Assembly (NCBI GenBank): GCA_003254905.1
Contig: QANU01070688.1
Location: 127,726 to 191,725 of the forward strand
Direction: 5' to 3'
DNA from: Nissolia schottii
Lineage: Eukaryota; Streptophyta; Magnoliopsida; Fabales; Fabaceae
Length of the DNA stretch: 64,000 nt
Both the position numbers and the translations under genes were made by a program. The notes under the pieces were generated by a model. It was not told the DNA's origin, made no database searches, and saw nothing but the letters and a program-made list of their open reading frames with translations. Below, piece by piece: positions 23,424 to 33,420 of the stretch (positions within the stretch are counted from its first letter, which is position 1; each line of letters opens with the position of its first letter).

Positions 23424-26400
23424 AAGCTGCAGCATGAAAGTTGATCATGCTCAGCTTGGCAAGTAAGTGATTAAAAGGGCCTGGAGCAAGAGGCTTGGTG
23501 AAGATGTCAGCAACCTGATTCCGTGTGGGAATGGGCTGCAGGGCAATGATCTTCTCTTGGACCTTGTCGCGAACAACGTGGCAATCAATCTCTATATGCT
23601 TTGTCCTCTCATGGAACACCGGATTAGCCGCAATGTAGATTGCAGATTGGTTGTCACAGCTGATTGAAACTGGAAGAGAAGGCTTGATGCCAAAGTCACC
23701 AAGCAAGGCAAGGAGCCACTGAGTCTCACATGTGATTTGGGCCAGGGAGCGATATTCTGCTTCTGAGGACGAACGTGCTACAGTGGTCTGTTTCTTGCTC
23801 CTCCATGAGACCATGGCTCTGCCAATGAAACATACAAATCCAGAAATGGACCTTCTTGTGTCAGGGCAGGTGCCCCAGTCAGCATCAGCATACCCAGTAA
23901 GGGCTAGGTTAGATTCAGCAGGGAAAAACAAGCCTTGGGCTGGTGCAGCCTTAATGTATCTGAGCACCCGATGTGCGGCAAGTAAATGTGTGTCATTGGG
24001 ACAGTCTAAAAACTGACTCAGTCTACCAACTGCATAACAAATATCTGGTCTTGTATGAGTGAGATACAGGAGCTTGCCAATCAGCCTTCTATATGCATTG
24101 GTGTCAACAGATATTGCAGCAGAGCCTTCAGCAGGCTCCTTGGACAGTCTGGTGTGGTAGTCCATTGGAGTTGAGACGGGCTTGGCATCAAGGAACCCAT
24201 GATCCTCTAACAAATCTAAGCAGTATTTCCTCTGATAAAGTGCAATGCCATGCGAATTTCTGGCAACTTCCATACCCAAGAAATATTTAAGATTTCCCAA
24301 GTCCTTTATTTTGAACAAGTCATCAAGGAGTTGCTTAACATGATTGATCTCGGCCTGATTGTTACCAGACAGTACCAAATCGTCCACATACACCAGAATA
24401 GCTGTAAATCCATCAGGATCAGCCTTTGTAAACAGAGAATAGTCCGATTTAGATTGCAAGTAGCCTGAAGCTGTCAGAACATGCACCAATTTGGCATTCC
24501 ACTGCCTGCTGGCTTGCTTCAGGCCATATAGAGACTTCTGCAGTTTACAAACCAGGCCAGGTGCAGCCTTTAGGCCAGGCGGCAGCTTCATAAACACATC
24601 CTCATGTAAGTCTCCATGAAGGAAAGCAGTGTTAACATCTAACTGCTGTAAGAGCCACCCCTTTGCTGCTGCAATGGACAAGAGAACTCTCAAGGTGGTC
24701 ATTTTAACGACGGGGCTGAAGGTTTCAGCATAGTCAACCCCATATGTTTGTGTAAAGCCCTTAGCCACTAGCCTGGCTTTGTGCCTCTCAATGCTGCCAT
24801 CAGAATTGTATTTAATTTTGAAGATCCACTTGCATCCCACAGCTTTCTTTCCAGGAGGAAGGGGAGCAAGAACCCAGGTTTGGTTTTGTTCAAGAGCTGA
24901 GAGTTCAGCATTAATAGCACTTTGCCAACACGGTTCTTGCACAGCTTCCTCATAGTTCCTAGGTTCAGTGTTTGAGGAAATAGCCAGGGAAAATTTTTTG
25001 TGTGAAGCACACAATGATGAGTAAGATAAATGTTGAGATATAGAATGTTTACTTGAAAAAGAAGGGTCATCACCACTTGAAGAGTTGATCAACATACAAT
25101 GATAGTCCTTGAGATAATTGGGTGGCCTTTTTAGTCTGTGAGATACTCTGGTGGGTTGCTGTATTGAGGTGTGATGAGTGAGGGATGGTTCAGAAATACT
25201 AGGATCTTGTTCAGTGATGGTATGTTCTGTATCAGGGAATGTGCATGCAGGTGAATGATCTGTGGAATGATGCTCTTGTGTCTGATGGTGAATTGGTTCG
25301 GATGTTGTGCAGGGTGATGCATGTGTGCTGCTGTTTTGAATGTAAATGAATGGATCATGCAATGTATTTATGTTGTGTTGATTGTGATGAGATGCATGAG
25401 CTGATGCATGACTTGAGCTGTTGGAATTTTGCATGATGGCATAAGGAAATATGTTCTCATAAAAGATGACATTCCTTGAAATGAGAAGTTGCCTGGTACT
25501 TAACTCAATTAACACATAGCCCTTTGTTCCTCTTTTATAACCTAAAAAGACACATTTTCTAGCTCTAGGATCTAACTTGGTCCTATGAGCTGTGATGGTT
25601 GAGGCATATGCCAAGCAACCAAATACCCTGAGCTCTTGTAACTGAGGCTGGCTATTGTATAGCAGTTCAAAAGGGGTTTTATTTTGTATTAATTTGCTGG
25701 GCTGCCTATTGATCAAATATACAGCATGGCCAATAGCGAATTGCCAAAAACAAGTAGGTAGAGATGACTGAAAAATTAGAGTTCTAGCAACATTCAGGAT
25801 GTGTTGATGTTTTCTTTCAACTATCCCATTTTGTTGAGGTGTCTCAACACAACTAGTTTGATGGATTATTCCTTTGGAATTAAAAAAACTGGTTTGATTG
25901 AATTCAGCCCCATTATCGGTTCTTATTACCTTGATTTTGGCATTAAATTGAGCTTCAGCATATGCAACAAAATCCTGAATTAGTTGTGCTGCTTCTGATT
26001 TGAATTTCATGAAGTAAATCCAAGTGTGCCTAGTGTAATCATCTACCACTGTTAGGAAATATCTGTGACCAGCAGTGGACAAGATGGCCAAAGGGCCCCA
26101 TATGTCCATGTGTATGATGTCAAAAGCAGAATTGGACTTGGATGAACTCAACTGAAATTGCAATTTTCTCTGTTTAGCAAAGTGACATGAGTCACATGGC
26201 TTAATGTTGTCATTACATTTGATGAAAGGGAATTTGTTGTGCAGCACAAGAAGTTTGTCTTTAGATGGATGCCCTAGTCTAAAATGCCATAATGGAAATG
26301 CAGATGGTCCTAAATGTCCTAAATGTGTATTATTTGCTGTAGGTTCTAGTTGGCTGCAGCTGTTTAATGTAAAATGCTGTGATGGTGTGTCCTTTTTCGT

Positions 26401-28065
26401 GCTATCTGCTGATGGAATTTGGGACAGGTCTCTGCTGGATGGACCATACATTGTATATAGACCCCTCTCCAAGTTAGCTATACCAATCGTCTTCAAGCAA
26501 TGATCCTGTATAGTGCAACATTTATCATTGATCAGCAATGTGCATTTCAGGTCTGTGATCAGTCTAGAAACAGAAAGTAAATTGAAGTTAAAGCAAGGGA
26601 TATAGAGAACCCTGGTCAGGTATAGGTCATTGGAAAAGATCACAGTTCCTGAAATCATGGCTTGTGTAACAGTTCCATCAGGCAATCTAACTGAAACTGG
26701 TTTGATTTTGTGATATGTGTGAAAGGCATTGAGTGAGTAGCACACATGGTCTGTTGCACCAGTGTCTATCACCCAATGCTTGGGGTTATGTGATTCTAGG
26801 GAAAGAATTAAAGGTATACCTGATGGATTTGGTGATTGTGAGGTAGTTATTTGGTTAATACTATGTGGAAGCTGTGAAGAATAATGCTGCAATAATGCTA
26901 ATAATCCCTTTCTCTCTTCTTGAGTAAAAACCAACTCAGTGTTCTCCTTTCCTGCCTCCTGAATCAAGCTGCTATCATTATTAGTGTTGCTGATTTCACC
27001 TGTCTCAGCATCAGCACTGGCAGTGGTAGTGATGTTATTAGCCACTCTCTCCCTATATTCCTTAAGGAGATGTGGATATTTCTTGAAACATCTATCCACA
27101 GGATGTCCTGTTTTGTTACAATAGCTGCAGGTGACATTTGGATCATAGTATGTCTTACTGCTGTTACCACTTCTTCCACCAAAACCACCCCTGCCACCTG
27201 TTGTCCTGCCTCCTCTGCCTCGAGGCCTACCCCTGCCATTTCCAGAACTGGAGTTCTGACTTGTTCCTGAATTCTGTGAGGAATTTGTGCTTGTGCTGCT
27301 AAGGAAAGCCTTGGACTCTAGGCCTCCACTCATTTGTCTTTCTTGCTGAACTAACAGAGAAAATGCTGCAGCAATCTCAGGTAGTGGCTTCATTAACATA
27401 ATTTGTGATCTAACATTTGAATATTGTTCATTGAGTCCTCTAATGAACCTTACAACATAATCCTCTTTTCTGTAATTCCTCATTGTTTGCATACTGCATA
27501 TACACTTATCAGCACATGAACAGCTTGGAATCGGCCTGAAATTTTCAAGCTCCTCCCAAATTGACTTTAATTTGGTAAAATAGGTTGTGATAGTCATTTC
27601 TCCTTGCTTAATTGCATAGAGCTCCTCTTGCAATTCAGCAATTCGAAACACATCACCATCAAAGTATCTATGCCTCAAATCCTTCCACAGTTCTGCAGCA
27701 TTATCTATCCACATAACTGATTTCAAAATTTCCTGACTCAATGATTGATGGATCCAGGAAATAACAAATGTGTTACACTTGTCCCAAGCAAAGAACAAGT
27801 TATTTGTATCTTCAGGTTGTTTTAGTGTTCCATCAATGAATGCTAGCTTATTCTTAGACTTAAGAGCCATCCTCATGGATCTAGCCCAAGCATGATAGTT
27901 TTGATCATTCAAAGAAAGTGAGATTAAAGCACAACCTGGATTTTCTGCTGGATGAAGGTAGTATGGACTTGTGAGATCTGCCATAGCATTGTATGTGTTT
28001 CCATTTCCAGGCCTTTGATTAGTTCTGTCACTCTCAGTAGATGCTGTGAGTGTCTGATCTTCCAT
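23422..28065 (-). CDS. Copia gag-pol polyprotein, 1547 aa, uninterrupted
   Basis: A single ORF encodes every protein needed for copia retrotransposition. Gag lies at about residues 30-250, with a Gly/Arg/Ser-rich basic stretch at 255-305 and a CCHC knuckle at 313-326 (CSYCNKTGHPVDRC). The protease motif is WVIDTGATDH with catalytic Asp434. GAG-preintegrase starts near 592 (LWHFRLGHP) with CDSCH at 624-628. Integrase has D654 (IHMDIWGP), D717 (IRTDNGAEF) and E750 (TPQQNGIVERKH). Reverse transcriptase spans about 1055-1300 with the YVDD box at 1226-1229. RNase H has D1394/D1396 (YADADW), E1435 (SSSEAEY) and D1471 (CDNQSA). No catalytic residue is missing. The length is in the usual range for single-ORF plant copia. 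The start is the first ATG after a 348-nt leader. Confidence 0.95.
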   Translation of the reverse strand: MEDQTLTASTESDRTNQRPGNGNTYNAMADLTSPYYLHPAENPGCALISLSLNDQNYHAWARSMRMALKSKNKLAFIDGTLKQPEDTNNLFFAWDKCNTFVISWIHQSLSQEILKSVMWIDNAAELWKDLRHRYFDGDVFRIAELQEELYAIKQGEMTITTYFTKLKSIWEELENFRPIPSCSCADKCICSMQTMRNYRKEDYVVRFIRGLNEQYSNVRSQIMLMKPLPEIAAAFSLLVQQERQMSGGLESKAFLSSTSTNSSQNSGTSQNSSSGNGRGRPRGRGGRTTGGRGGFGGRSGNSSKTYYDPNVTCSYCNKTGHPVDRCFKKYPHLLKEYRERVANNITTTASADAETGEISNTNNDSSLIQEAGKENTELVFTQEERKGLLALLQHYSSQLPHSINQITTSQSPNPSGIPLILSLESHNPKHWVIDTGATDHVCYSLNAFHTYHKIKPVSVRLPDGTVTQAMISGTVIFSNDLYLTRVLYIPCFNFNLLSVSRLITDLKCTLLINDKCCTIQDHCLKTIGIANLERGLYTMYGPSSRDLSQIPSADSTKKDTPSQHFTLNSCSQLEPTANNTHLGHLGPSAFPLWHFRLGHPSKDKLLVLHNKFPFIKCNDNIKPCDSCHFAKQRKLQFQLSSSKSNSAFDIIHMDIWGPLAILSTAGHRYFLTVVDDYTRHTWIYFMKFKSEAAQLIQDFVAYAEAQFNAKIKVIRTDNGAEFNQTSFFNSKGIIHQTSCVETPQQNGIVERKHQHILNVARTLIFQSSLPTCFWQFAIGHAVYLINRQPSKLIQNKTPFELLYNSQPQLQELRVFGCLAYASTITAHRTKLDPRARKCVFLGYKRGTKGYVLIELSTRQLLISRNVIFYENIFPYAIMQNSNSSSHASAHASHHNQHNINTLHDPFIYIQNSSTHASPCTTSEPIHHQTQEHHSTDHSPACTFPDTEHTITEQDPSISEPSLTHHTSIQQPTRVSHRLKRPPNYLKDYHCMLINSSSGDDPSFSSKHSISQHLSYSSLCASHKKFSLAISSNTEPRNYEEAVQEPCWQSAINAELSALEQNQTWVLAPLPPGKKAVGCKWIFKIKYNSDGSIERHKARLVAKGFTQTYGVDYAETFSPVVKMTTLRVLLSIAAAKGWLLQQLDVNTAFLHGDLHEDVFMKLPPGLKAAPGLVCKLQKSLYGLKQASRQWNAKLVHVLTASGYLQSKSDYSLFTKADPDGFTAILVYVDDLVLSGNNQAEINHVKQLLDDLFKIKDLGNLKYFLGMEVARNSHGIALYQRKYCLDLLEDHGFLDAKPVSTPMDYHTRLSKEPAEGSAAISVDTNAYRRLIGKLLYLTHTRPDICYAVGRLSQFLDCPNDTHLLAAHRVLRYIKAAPAQGLFFPAESNLALTGYADADWGTCPDTRRSISGFVCFIGRAMVSWRSKKQTTVARSSSEAEYRSLAQITCETQWLLALLGDFGIKPSLPVSISCDNQSAIYIAANPVFHERTKHIEIDCHVVRDKVQEKIIALQPIPTRNQVADIFTKPLAPGPFNHLLAKLSMINFHAAA

Positions 28066-28413
28066 AATGCTAGATTGATAGGCTACTTCAGATGTTGAAT
28101 TATGAGAAAAGGAGATGAGAAATTATCAGATCTACTCTGCACACTATCCACGAACCTCAAGGAATTACTTGCTAGATTGCAAGTTTCCGAGATTCAATGA
28201 CAGTAATAACTCAGATATTGGTGAATTCTCAAGAATTTCTGAAATTCAAAGTGAATTAATCAGAAATTCGAAAATTCAGTACTCTGAGATGCAGAAGTTA
28301 TGAATTGTAGATCTGATGAGAGATTCTGAAATTCTTTGATCGACAAGAGCCATGATATTGAATAGATTCAGTAAAGAAAATCTCTAATGGCGCAGCAGAG
28401 CTTCAACATTAGA

Positions 28414-28425
28414 GCTCTGATACCA
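28414..28425 (-). promoter_or_regulatory. Primer binding site (tRNA-iMet) of the intact copia
   Basis: On the minus strand TGGTATCAGAGC directly follows the 5' LTR. It is a perfect match to the copia consensus complementary to initiator tRNA-Met, used to prime minus-strand cDNA. Confidence 0.95.
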
Positions 28426-28828
28426 TGTTAAAACTCAGAAGCATGCTGTGGAACTTGTAGGCACAGCAATGCAGCTTCGAGAAAATGATAGAAAATGAGA
28501 GAAAGATGAGAGAAAGTTTGATGTGGCTCAATTGTCAAATGTGTAGAAATGATTTCTCTACTTGCATTGATGATGAATTACAGTTTATATATAAGTCTAC
28601 TAGCTACTGTAAATTACACGAAATTCACTGAAATTTACAATGAAATTTACATGAAATTAAGTTAACTAAGCAAAGCTCCCACGTGCTTCAGTTTCTTCAG
28701 TTGATAGCTTTGAGAGGTGCTTAACAAACTCTCAACAACCTCCAGCTCAGCACGCTTTGCTGTTGTTGCTCGAGTGTGCTTCAGCTCAATCCACTTCTTC
28801 CTTGAGCTTCAGCATACCCCTGCTCACA
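28426..28828 (-). repeat. 5' LTR of the intact copia element
   Basis: The 403-bp partner of the 3' LTR. In element sense it contains TATATAAACTG (rc of about 28582-28592), a plausible TATA box for the genomic transcript. The primer site adjoins its inner end. Confidence 0.95.
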
Positions 28829-28833
28829 AAAAA

Positions 28834-29205
28834 TGCTTTCCAAAATTATCGATCATGGCTTGTGACTTGTTAAGTATTCCTATCACTACAGTGGCTTCTG
28901 AATCTACCTTTAGCATTGGTGCACAAGTCCTTAACAAGTATAGAAGTCGTCTATTGCCAAAAGGTGTTCAAGATTTTACTTGTACTCGAAATTGGTTACA
29001 TGGATTTTCTTGTAATGGTAATTTCTTTAAATCTTGCAATATTATTTTCTTTTGGTTCATTTCATTATCATGTATCCATTGGTTTTTACTTTTTTTATTT
29101 TATTATAATTTATGGATGGAACTGATGATGATTATGATTACAAGTATGATGAAGATGAAAGATGAAGATGAAGAAAATGGGTGGGAGTCTGTGATGCAAG
29201 AGTGA
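28834..29205 (+). pseudogene. hAT transposase, C-terminal dimerisation domain
   Basis: Immediately after the retrotransposon the hAT reading resumes with [19 protein letters not shown] and [20 protein letters not shown], then [16 protein letters not shown]. This is the hAT C-terminal dimerisation region (family pattern: A-x-DLL-x-IP-(x)-T-V-A-S-E-S-x-F-S-x-G). An acidic, Met-rich tail follows to the stop near 29203. It joins the part ending at 23011 across the copia insertion and its AAAAA target duplication. Confidence 0.85.
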
Positions 29206-29745
29206 GGGCATCTATTTCTGGGGGAGCTTCTGATGTTTTAGAAGATCGATGAGAATGATCATTATTGATTTGGTCAATGTTAATGTAATGTTGGAGACTA
29301 TGTTTTGTGAATTATATTGTGGTTGATTATGCTTCGTAGACATGGTTAATTTGTGGACTTTCTTTATGCCTATTATGGTTATTTTCTTTTGGGGAATTCT
29401 TACTAGCTTATTATGGTTAATTTCTTTTGTGGAATTCTATTAGCTTATTATGGTTAATTTGTGGACCGTGGATTGGTAACATTTGTTATTGTTTCGTTGC
29501 TTTGTGATTAATTTATATTATTAGCCTATTATGTTTGAGTTTAGATATTAGTTATATAATTTAAGATTTTATTGAATTTTCATGGATCGCTTTTATTTTA
29601 ATCTTTTTAGGTGGATTTATTTCATTCAAAACAAGTTTTTTTACCGGCCAGTCCATATTAACAAGTTGTATCGGCTTGCCATATCCTGTATTGGGCCTGA
29701 CCCACGGTAGTTTGAGGTAGGTTGGATCATTTGTTAAGGCTACCA

Positions 29746-30130
29746 ATGTTGTCGTTCTTTGTACTCATATATATATATATATANTGGTTTTGCGTCGGGG
29801 AGGTTGAGATTCTTCTTTGTTTGTGCCTTTTAAGAAAGGCAAAATAAAAGATGAATGACTTTCTTTTTTGGTTTATTTTGATAGATAGGGAGGTTGGTTT
29901 TATTTACAAACATATCCTTAAATTATTTTGAAAATGGCCACTTTATAGAAATAAAAGGTGAAAACAAGTAACAAGAGAATCATAATAAAAGCAAGCTTGG
30001 CAGCACAGGTTGCATCAGGCAAACTGTATGCCAAGTAGCATTTTATTCATTCAGCCATTTTTATTCAACAATATTCCCATACATACAGGAAAAACAAAGC
30101 CTAAGTGACTTTGTCTCTCACGCTGTGATT
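29746..30130. other. Spacer with (TA)n tract and 3' flank of BBI gene
   Basis: Contains a (TA)n run at about 29768-29783 ending in one ambiguous base (29784). The last 100 bases form the 3' untranslated region of the neighbouring minus-strand BBI gene. Confidence 0.5.
30060..30065 (-). terminator. Poly(A) signal of minus-strand BBI gene
   Basis: Minus strand AATAAA within TGTTGAATAAAAA, 80 bases past the stop. The same GTTGAATAAAA context occurs after both other intact BBI genes. Confidence 0.7.
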
Positions 30131-30144
30131 TGCATGGAACTTGC

Positions 30145-30486
30145 TCAGGCCTTACACAATGGTAGGTAGCAGTTGTGGTCGAAGTCAAAAGTGACATCGT
30201 TGCACCAGCACTGTGGAGGAATAGACTTAGTGCAAGCGCACTTTTTGCAAGCTGCAGGGCAAGAAGGCATTCCTGAATCCAAACACTTGCAGAATGGGCC
30301 TAGGCAAAGGCAGGTTCCACAGCAATCATCCGCCGATGATATTGCATCGCCGATTTGTTTGTTGAGAACCTTAGAGATGATGAAGCTTGGATCCAGCCTG
30401 CGACCGGCTTCAACGGTGGCAGAGAATCCCATGAGAAAAAGCAGGAAAGCTACCTTCACCACCACCATCTTCTTGTTCATCTCCAT
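30145..30486 (-). CDS. Bowman-Birk-type serine protease inhibitor (trypsin-type second loop)
   Basis: A 113-aa secreted, Cys-rich inhibitor. An in-frame ATG exists 69 bases upstream, but the start chosen (MEMNKKMVVV) aligns with the other cluster members; the extension is a low-complexity translation of a (GA)n leader. Residues 1-28 form a signal peptide (hydrophobic VKVAFLLFLMGFSATVEA, then G-RR). The mature part has 14 Cys in BBI order. The second loop, CTKSIPPQC, is canonical with Lys at P1, so trypsin-type inhibition is likely. The first loop is shrunk to C-LGPF-C (4 residues against the usual 7) and is unlikely to act as a standard reactive site. It is therefore probably a one-headed inhibitor acting in the apoplast or vacuole in defence or storage. 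No intron is seen. The gene is divergent from the plus-strand paralogues. Confidence 0.93.
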   Translation of the reverse strand: MEMNKKMVVVKVAFLLFLMGFSATVEAGRRLDPSFIISKVLNKQIGDAISSADDCCGTCLCLGPFCKCLDSGMPSCPAACKKCACTKSIPPQCWCNDVTFDFDHNCYLPLCKA

Positions 30487-30566
30487 CGCCACGTCGTTCT
30501 CTCTCTCTCTCTCTCTCTCTGCAGTTGCTCTTTGTTTGTGATGAGGCAGGAACATACGGAGGCCTC

Positions 30567-30574
30567 TTTATATA
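30567..30574 (-). promoter_or_regulatory. TATA box of minus-strand BBI gene
   Basis: Minus strand TATATAAA, about 80 bases before the chosen ATG, followed by GAGGCCTCCGTATG. The spacing and the following GAG...GCCTC motif match the promoters of the plus-strand BBI copies. Confidence 0.7.
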
Positions 30575-30599
30575 GTCAAGAACCTACCGTGGTCACAAA

Positions 30600-31659
30600 T
30601 ATAATAGGCAAGAACCAACCTTGCTCTTTTAATTTTTTTAAACTAAAGAATATTTATTTGTTATATTGTCACCATCATTACACCTTTAAAATGCATGGTT
30701 TTGCGAGGGACGGTGTAAGAAGTAGGTTATACATCTTTCATTAGTTTAAAATGCAAAGTGTACTTGTATCTTATTAGTGTTAAGTTTGATATATCATTTT
30801 TAATTTGTAAGCATCGTAAGAATTTTTTATGAATGAAATTATTTTCTTTCTCATCAAAATAAAAAAAAAAACAAGTGATAATGGAACTCGGGTAGGATAT
30901 ATGTCTCCTACCACTCATGTTTTTTAGTATTTTGTCACCCGCACTTGTACCCATCACAGGTGCCAATTAAGTATGATTTTTCACAGTTATTTGTCAAAAA
31001 ATCAAAAACAAAATTTCATAAAAGAATAGTGCTATCAGTTATAATATAGAGTAATGTTATTTGTACACCACTTATAAAATAATAAAAGAATATTATGATA
31101 TAAAGTAATGTTATGTAAGCTAGTTTCATCATGTGTGTGAGATGAGAGACTTGATATTTACACCAACGTTAATGTACAAATAACATTTTGTTTATAATAT
31201 ATTATGAAATTACCACTATTTACACATCACAATTTAAATTAATAAAGATGCATAATAAAAATTCCATAATATTTATTTTATAAATATTTCTATGACAGAT
31301 TTAATCTCAAAATTTCAAAGTTCTCTATTCGATAATTCATAGATGAAATGCTTAAACTTAATATGGGCAAGATAAACATACACTAGTATAGAACATAAAA
31401 AAATTAAAGACTACACCATCATCACCTAAACAAGTTATATCATCCTCAAGACAATCTCTAATAAGAAAGCTTTCACCCTCAATCAAGTATGACAATATTG
31501 TAGTAAGTATTTATATAGCCTACTTGTGGGTTAGGTATCCTCATCCCCATCTTCATTAATAAACAAGTACGAGGGTTTATGAATTTTTGTATGGTTCCGG
31601 GTTGGTTTTATGATGTGATTAGGTGTCAATGAAAAAAAATAACATTTGTGTAGTTCTCT
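30600..31659. other. AT-rich intergenic DNA
   Basis: No gene recognised. Phrases such as AGTAATGTTATTTGTAC and TACAAATAACATT near 31050-31190 are inverted copies and may be a short MITE. No target duplication was fixed. Confidence 0.4.
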
Positions 31660-31890
31660 GCACTGAAATCGGATTGTACAGTTTTGATTTAAGAGTTTTT
31701 TTTTAAAATAATAATAAAGGGTGATAGAATTGTTGACGGGACATGTTGAAAGCAGATTGTACAGTTCTAATTTCAGACCTTATCCCTAGCGAAGTGACTT
31801 GTTATCACATATCGCTTTGAGAGACTGAATCGGTACTTGATGTACCAATTTCGGGAAATTTTTTTTAAAAAAACTTAATTTTTCTCTATA
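31660..31890. repeat. Palindrome-rich segment upstream of a mudrA-like remnant
   Basis: Three inverted motifs are seen: GAAATCGGATTGTACAG facing CTGTACAATCTGC on the other strand, TTGTACAGTTCTAATTTCAG, and TGAATCGGTAC facing GTACCAATTTCG. They are separated by oligo-T/A runs, the same layout as the arrays at 6772-7045 and 34460-34600. A TATAAATA box (31889-31896) and a pyrimidine-rich leader follow, so it may be the terminal promoter region of a Mutator-like element. Confidence 0.5.
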
Positions 31891-32031
31891 AATACCGAGA
31901 TCCTCACTCAAACACTCTTCATTTCTTATCCTCTTTGATTTCTTCTTATTCTACACTTGTCTCTTCTTTGTTTCTGATAGTGTGTAGAGAAAGTGTGAAG
32001 AGAAAAAATTTGAAAAAAGTGAAAACAAAAA

Positions 32032-32620
32032 ATGAGTAGAGAAAATTTTCATGTTTTTGTTTACTTTAATGGTTTTGTGGAAAAGTCTAATAGTGAATAT
32101 GTGAAATTTATATCTGATTATGATTTAAAATTAGTTGTTATTTGGTATCTATGCCATTTGCAAATCTATATGGTGTGATTTATTCTCATTTTCAGAAGAG
32201 AGTGGAGAAAATCATATATAAGTCTCCACAATCTTTCTACAACAAGTTGATTAAGTATAAATCTATTACAATATCCAACGACATGCAGATGTGGCAAATG
32301 TTTGCCTTACATGAAAGTTATAAGGCATATATTGTTGGCATTGATTTGCTTATCGACTTTGTAGCCGATCCTACTGCAGATTGCAGTAGATTTCATAATG
32401 TTGATCAAGTAGGTCCAAGTTCATATCCAACTACCAACAATTCGGTGAACCAGAAGCATTAGGAGATGACATGTTAATTTGAAGATGACGATGAGAGTTG
32501 GAATGAGAATGAAAGTGACGACATTGAAGATGATGATGAAAATGACGAAGATTCATGTATTAAATATTTTGAATATTACGTAAATAAATTAGTTGATAAT
32601 TATACAGTATTGTTGTGTTA
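32032..32620 (+). pseudogene. Mutator-like (mudrA) transposase, N-terminal fragment
   Basis: The frame from the ATG at 32032 gives NFHVFVYFNGFVEKSNSEYVKF. A frameshift near 32140 is followed by FQKRVEKIIYKSPQSFYNKL, ITISNDMQMWQMFALHES and VGIDLLIDFVADP. A hydrophobic YFNG strand, an 'R-V-x-K-I-x-Y-x-x-P' segment and a 'D-x-D-M-x-M-F-A-L' segment match the ubiquitin-fold N-terminus of plant mudrA transposases. An acidic stretch (ESDDIEDDDENDEDS) follows, as in the family. The MULE transposase core is absent. The fragment cannot make transposase. Confidence 0.55.
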
Positions 32621-32667
32621 ATATTATTTAATTAGTTATGTTAATTAGTTCTAACTAAGTAACTGTA

Positions 32668-33040
32668 ATTAGTTATAATTTTAAATCAAAGTAAAATTAG
32701 ATAAATTGTTCAGTGAGTTAAATTTACAAGTTAATCTTTTTTTTTATGTTCACTATATCAATGAACAACGCAAAATATGCTCTACACTCGCCTCATCAAA
32801 AAGATCTCGTGTATCAGAAATGTATCACTTTAATTAGTTATAATTTTAACTTTAATTAGCTTATAATTTTAAATCAAAGTAAAATTAGATCAATTGTTTA
32901 GTGAGTTAAATTTATTAGTTAATAAATTTTTTATGTTCACCGTACCAATGAACAAGGCAAAGTATGATCTACAACCGTCTTATCAAGAGGATCCCGTGTA
33001 TCATAAATGTATCGCACTTTAATTAGTTATAATTTTATTG
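32668..33040. repeat. Tandem duplication of about 180 bp
   Basis: Two adjacent units share AATTAGTTATAATTTTAA, TCAAAGTAAAATTAGAT, ATGTTCAC and ACCAATGAACAA/AAC, with GTGTATCA and AAATGTATC downstream. Each contains a short ATG-initiated frame (MNNAKYALHSPHQKDLVY and MNKAKYDLQPSYQEDPVY). Conservation of that frame may just reflect recent duplication; I do not recognise the peptide. Confidence 0.65.
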
Positions 33041-33420
33041 AATGTAAATTAATTTAATTGATGAATGACGATGTTAATTATCAATGCTCTGTCGTATTGG
33101 AACGTTGGCATGATATGTGCAACATCTTGGAATATGGCAGTCACCAGTCCTTACTCCATCGGCGGATGCGACTCATGAAAATTTGTGTATGATCAAGTCC
33201 CCAACACACGAGCCTACAAAAATATATAAAAGGGTATTCATACTAATTATACTCATAAAAAATGACTCGAAATAAAATTATAAAATACGACAACACATGC
33301 TGCGAAATTGGTTTATTTTACAGTGAAATCCATAAATTAATTGACAACTATAGCATTATATTCAAGTTCCCAAAAACTCTATAGATCTAACATATACCTT
33401 ATCAGTCCACAATAACTTTA

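Larger units (their letters stand above)
23012..28828 (-). mobile_element. Complete Ty1/copia retrotransposon, apparently intact
   Basis: The 5817-bp element has 403-bp LTRs with TG...CA ends, a tRNA-Met primer site, a polypurine tract and one uninterrupted gag-pol ORF. It is flanked by AAAAA on both sides (23007-23011, 28829-28833). Reading the two LTRs side by side I found no difference, so insertion was recent. It lies antisense inside a hAT transposase gene. Everything needed for autonomous transposition is visible; whether it is expressed cannot be told from sequence. Confidence 0.95.
20160..29745 (+). mobile_element. Decayed autonomous hAT transposon (interrupted by copia)
   Basis: The left end carries GATGGCAAAACCGGTCCGAC followed by GACCCACCCAACCCGCC, the arrangement of many plant hAT ends. 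The right end has the inverse CTGACCCACGG, GTAGGTTGGATC and GGCTACCAATG, only loosely matching. Between lie transposase fragments in the correct order and strand, split by the retrotransposon at 23012-28828. Precise termini and an 8-bp target duplication could not be fixed, so the bounds are approximate. Confidence 0.65.

Noticed and set aside
23467-27270. Several plus-strand ORFs of 60-116 codons
   Set aside because: All are antisense shadows of the intact copia gag-pol ORF.
30487-30555. Upstream ATG giving a 136-aa form of the minus-strand BBI
   Set aside because: The extra residues (RERERE) come from a (GA)n leader and are absent from paralogues; the signal peptide would no longer be N-terminal.
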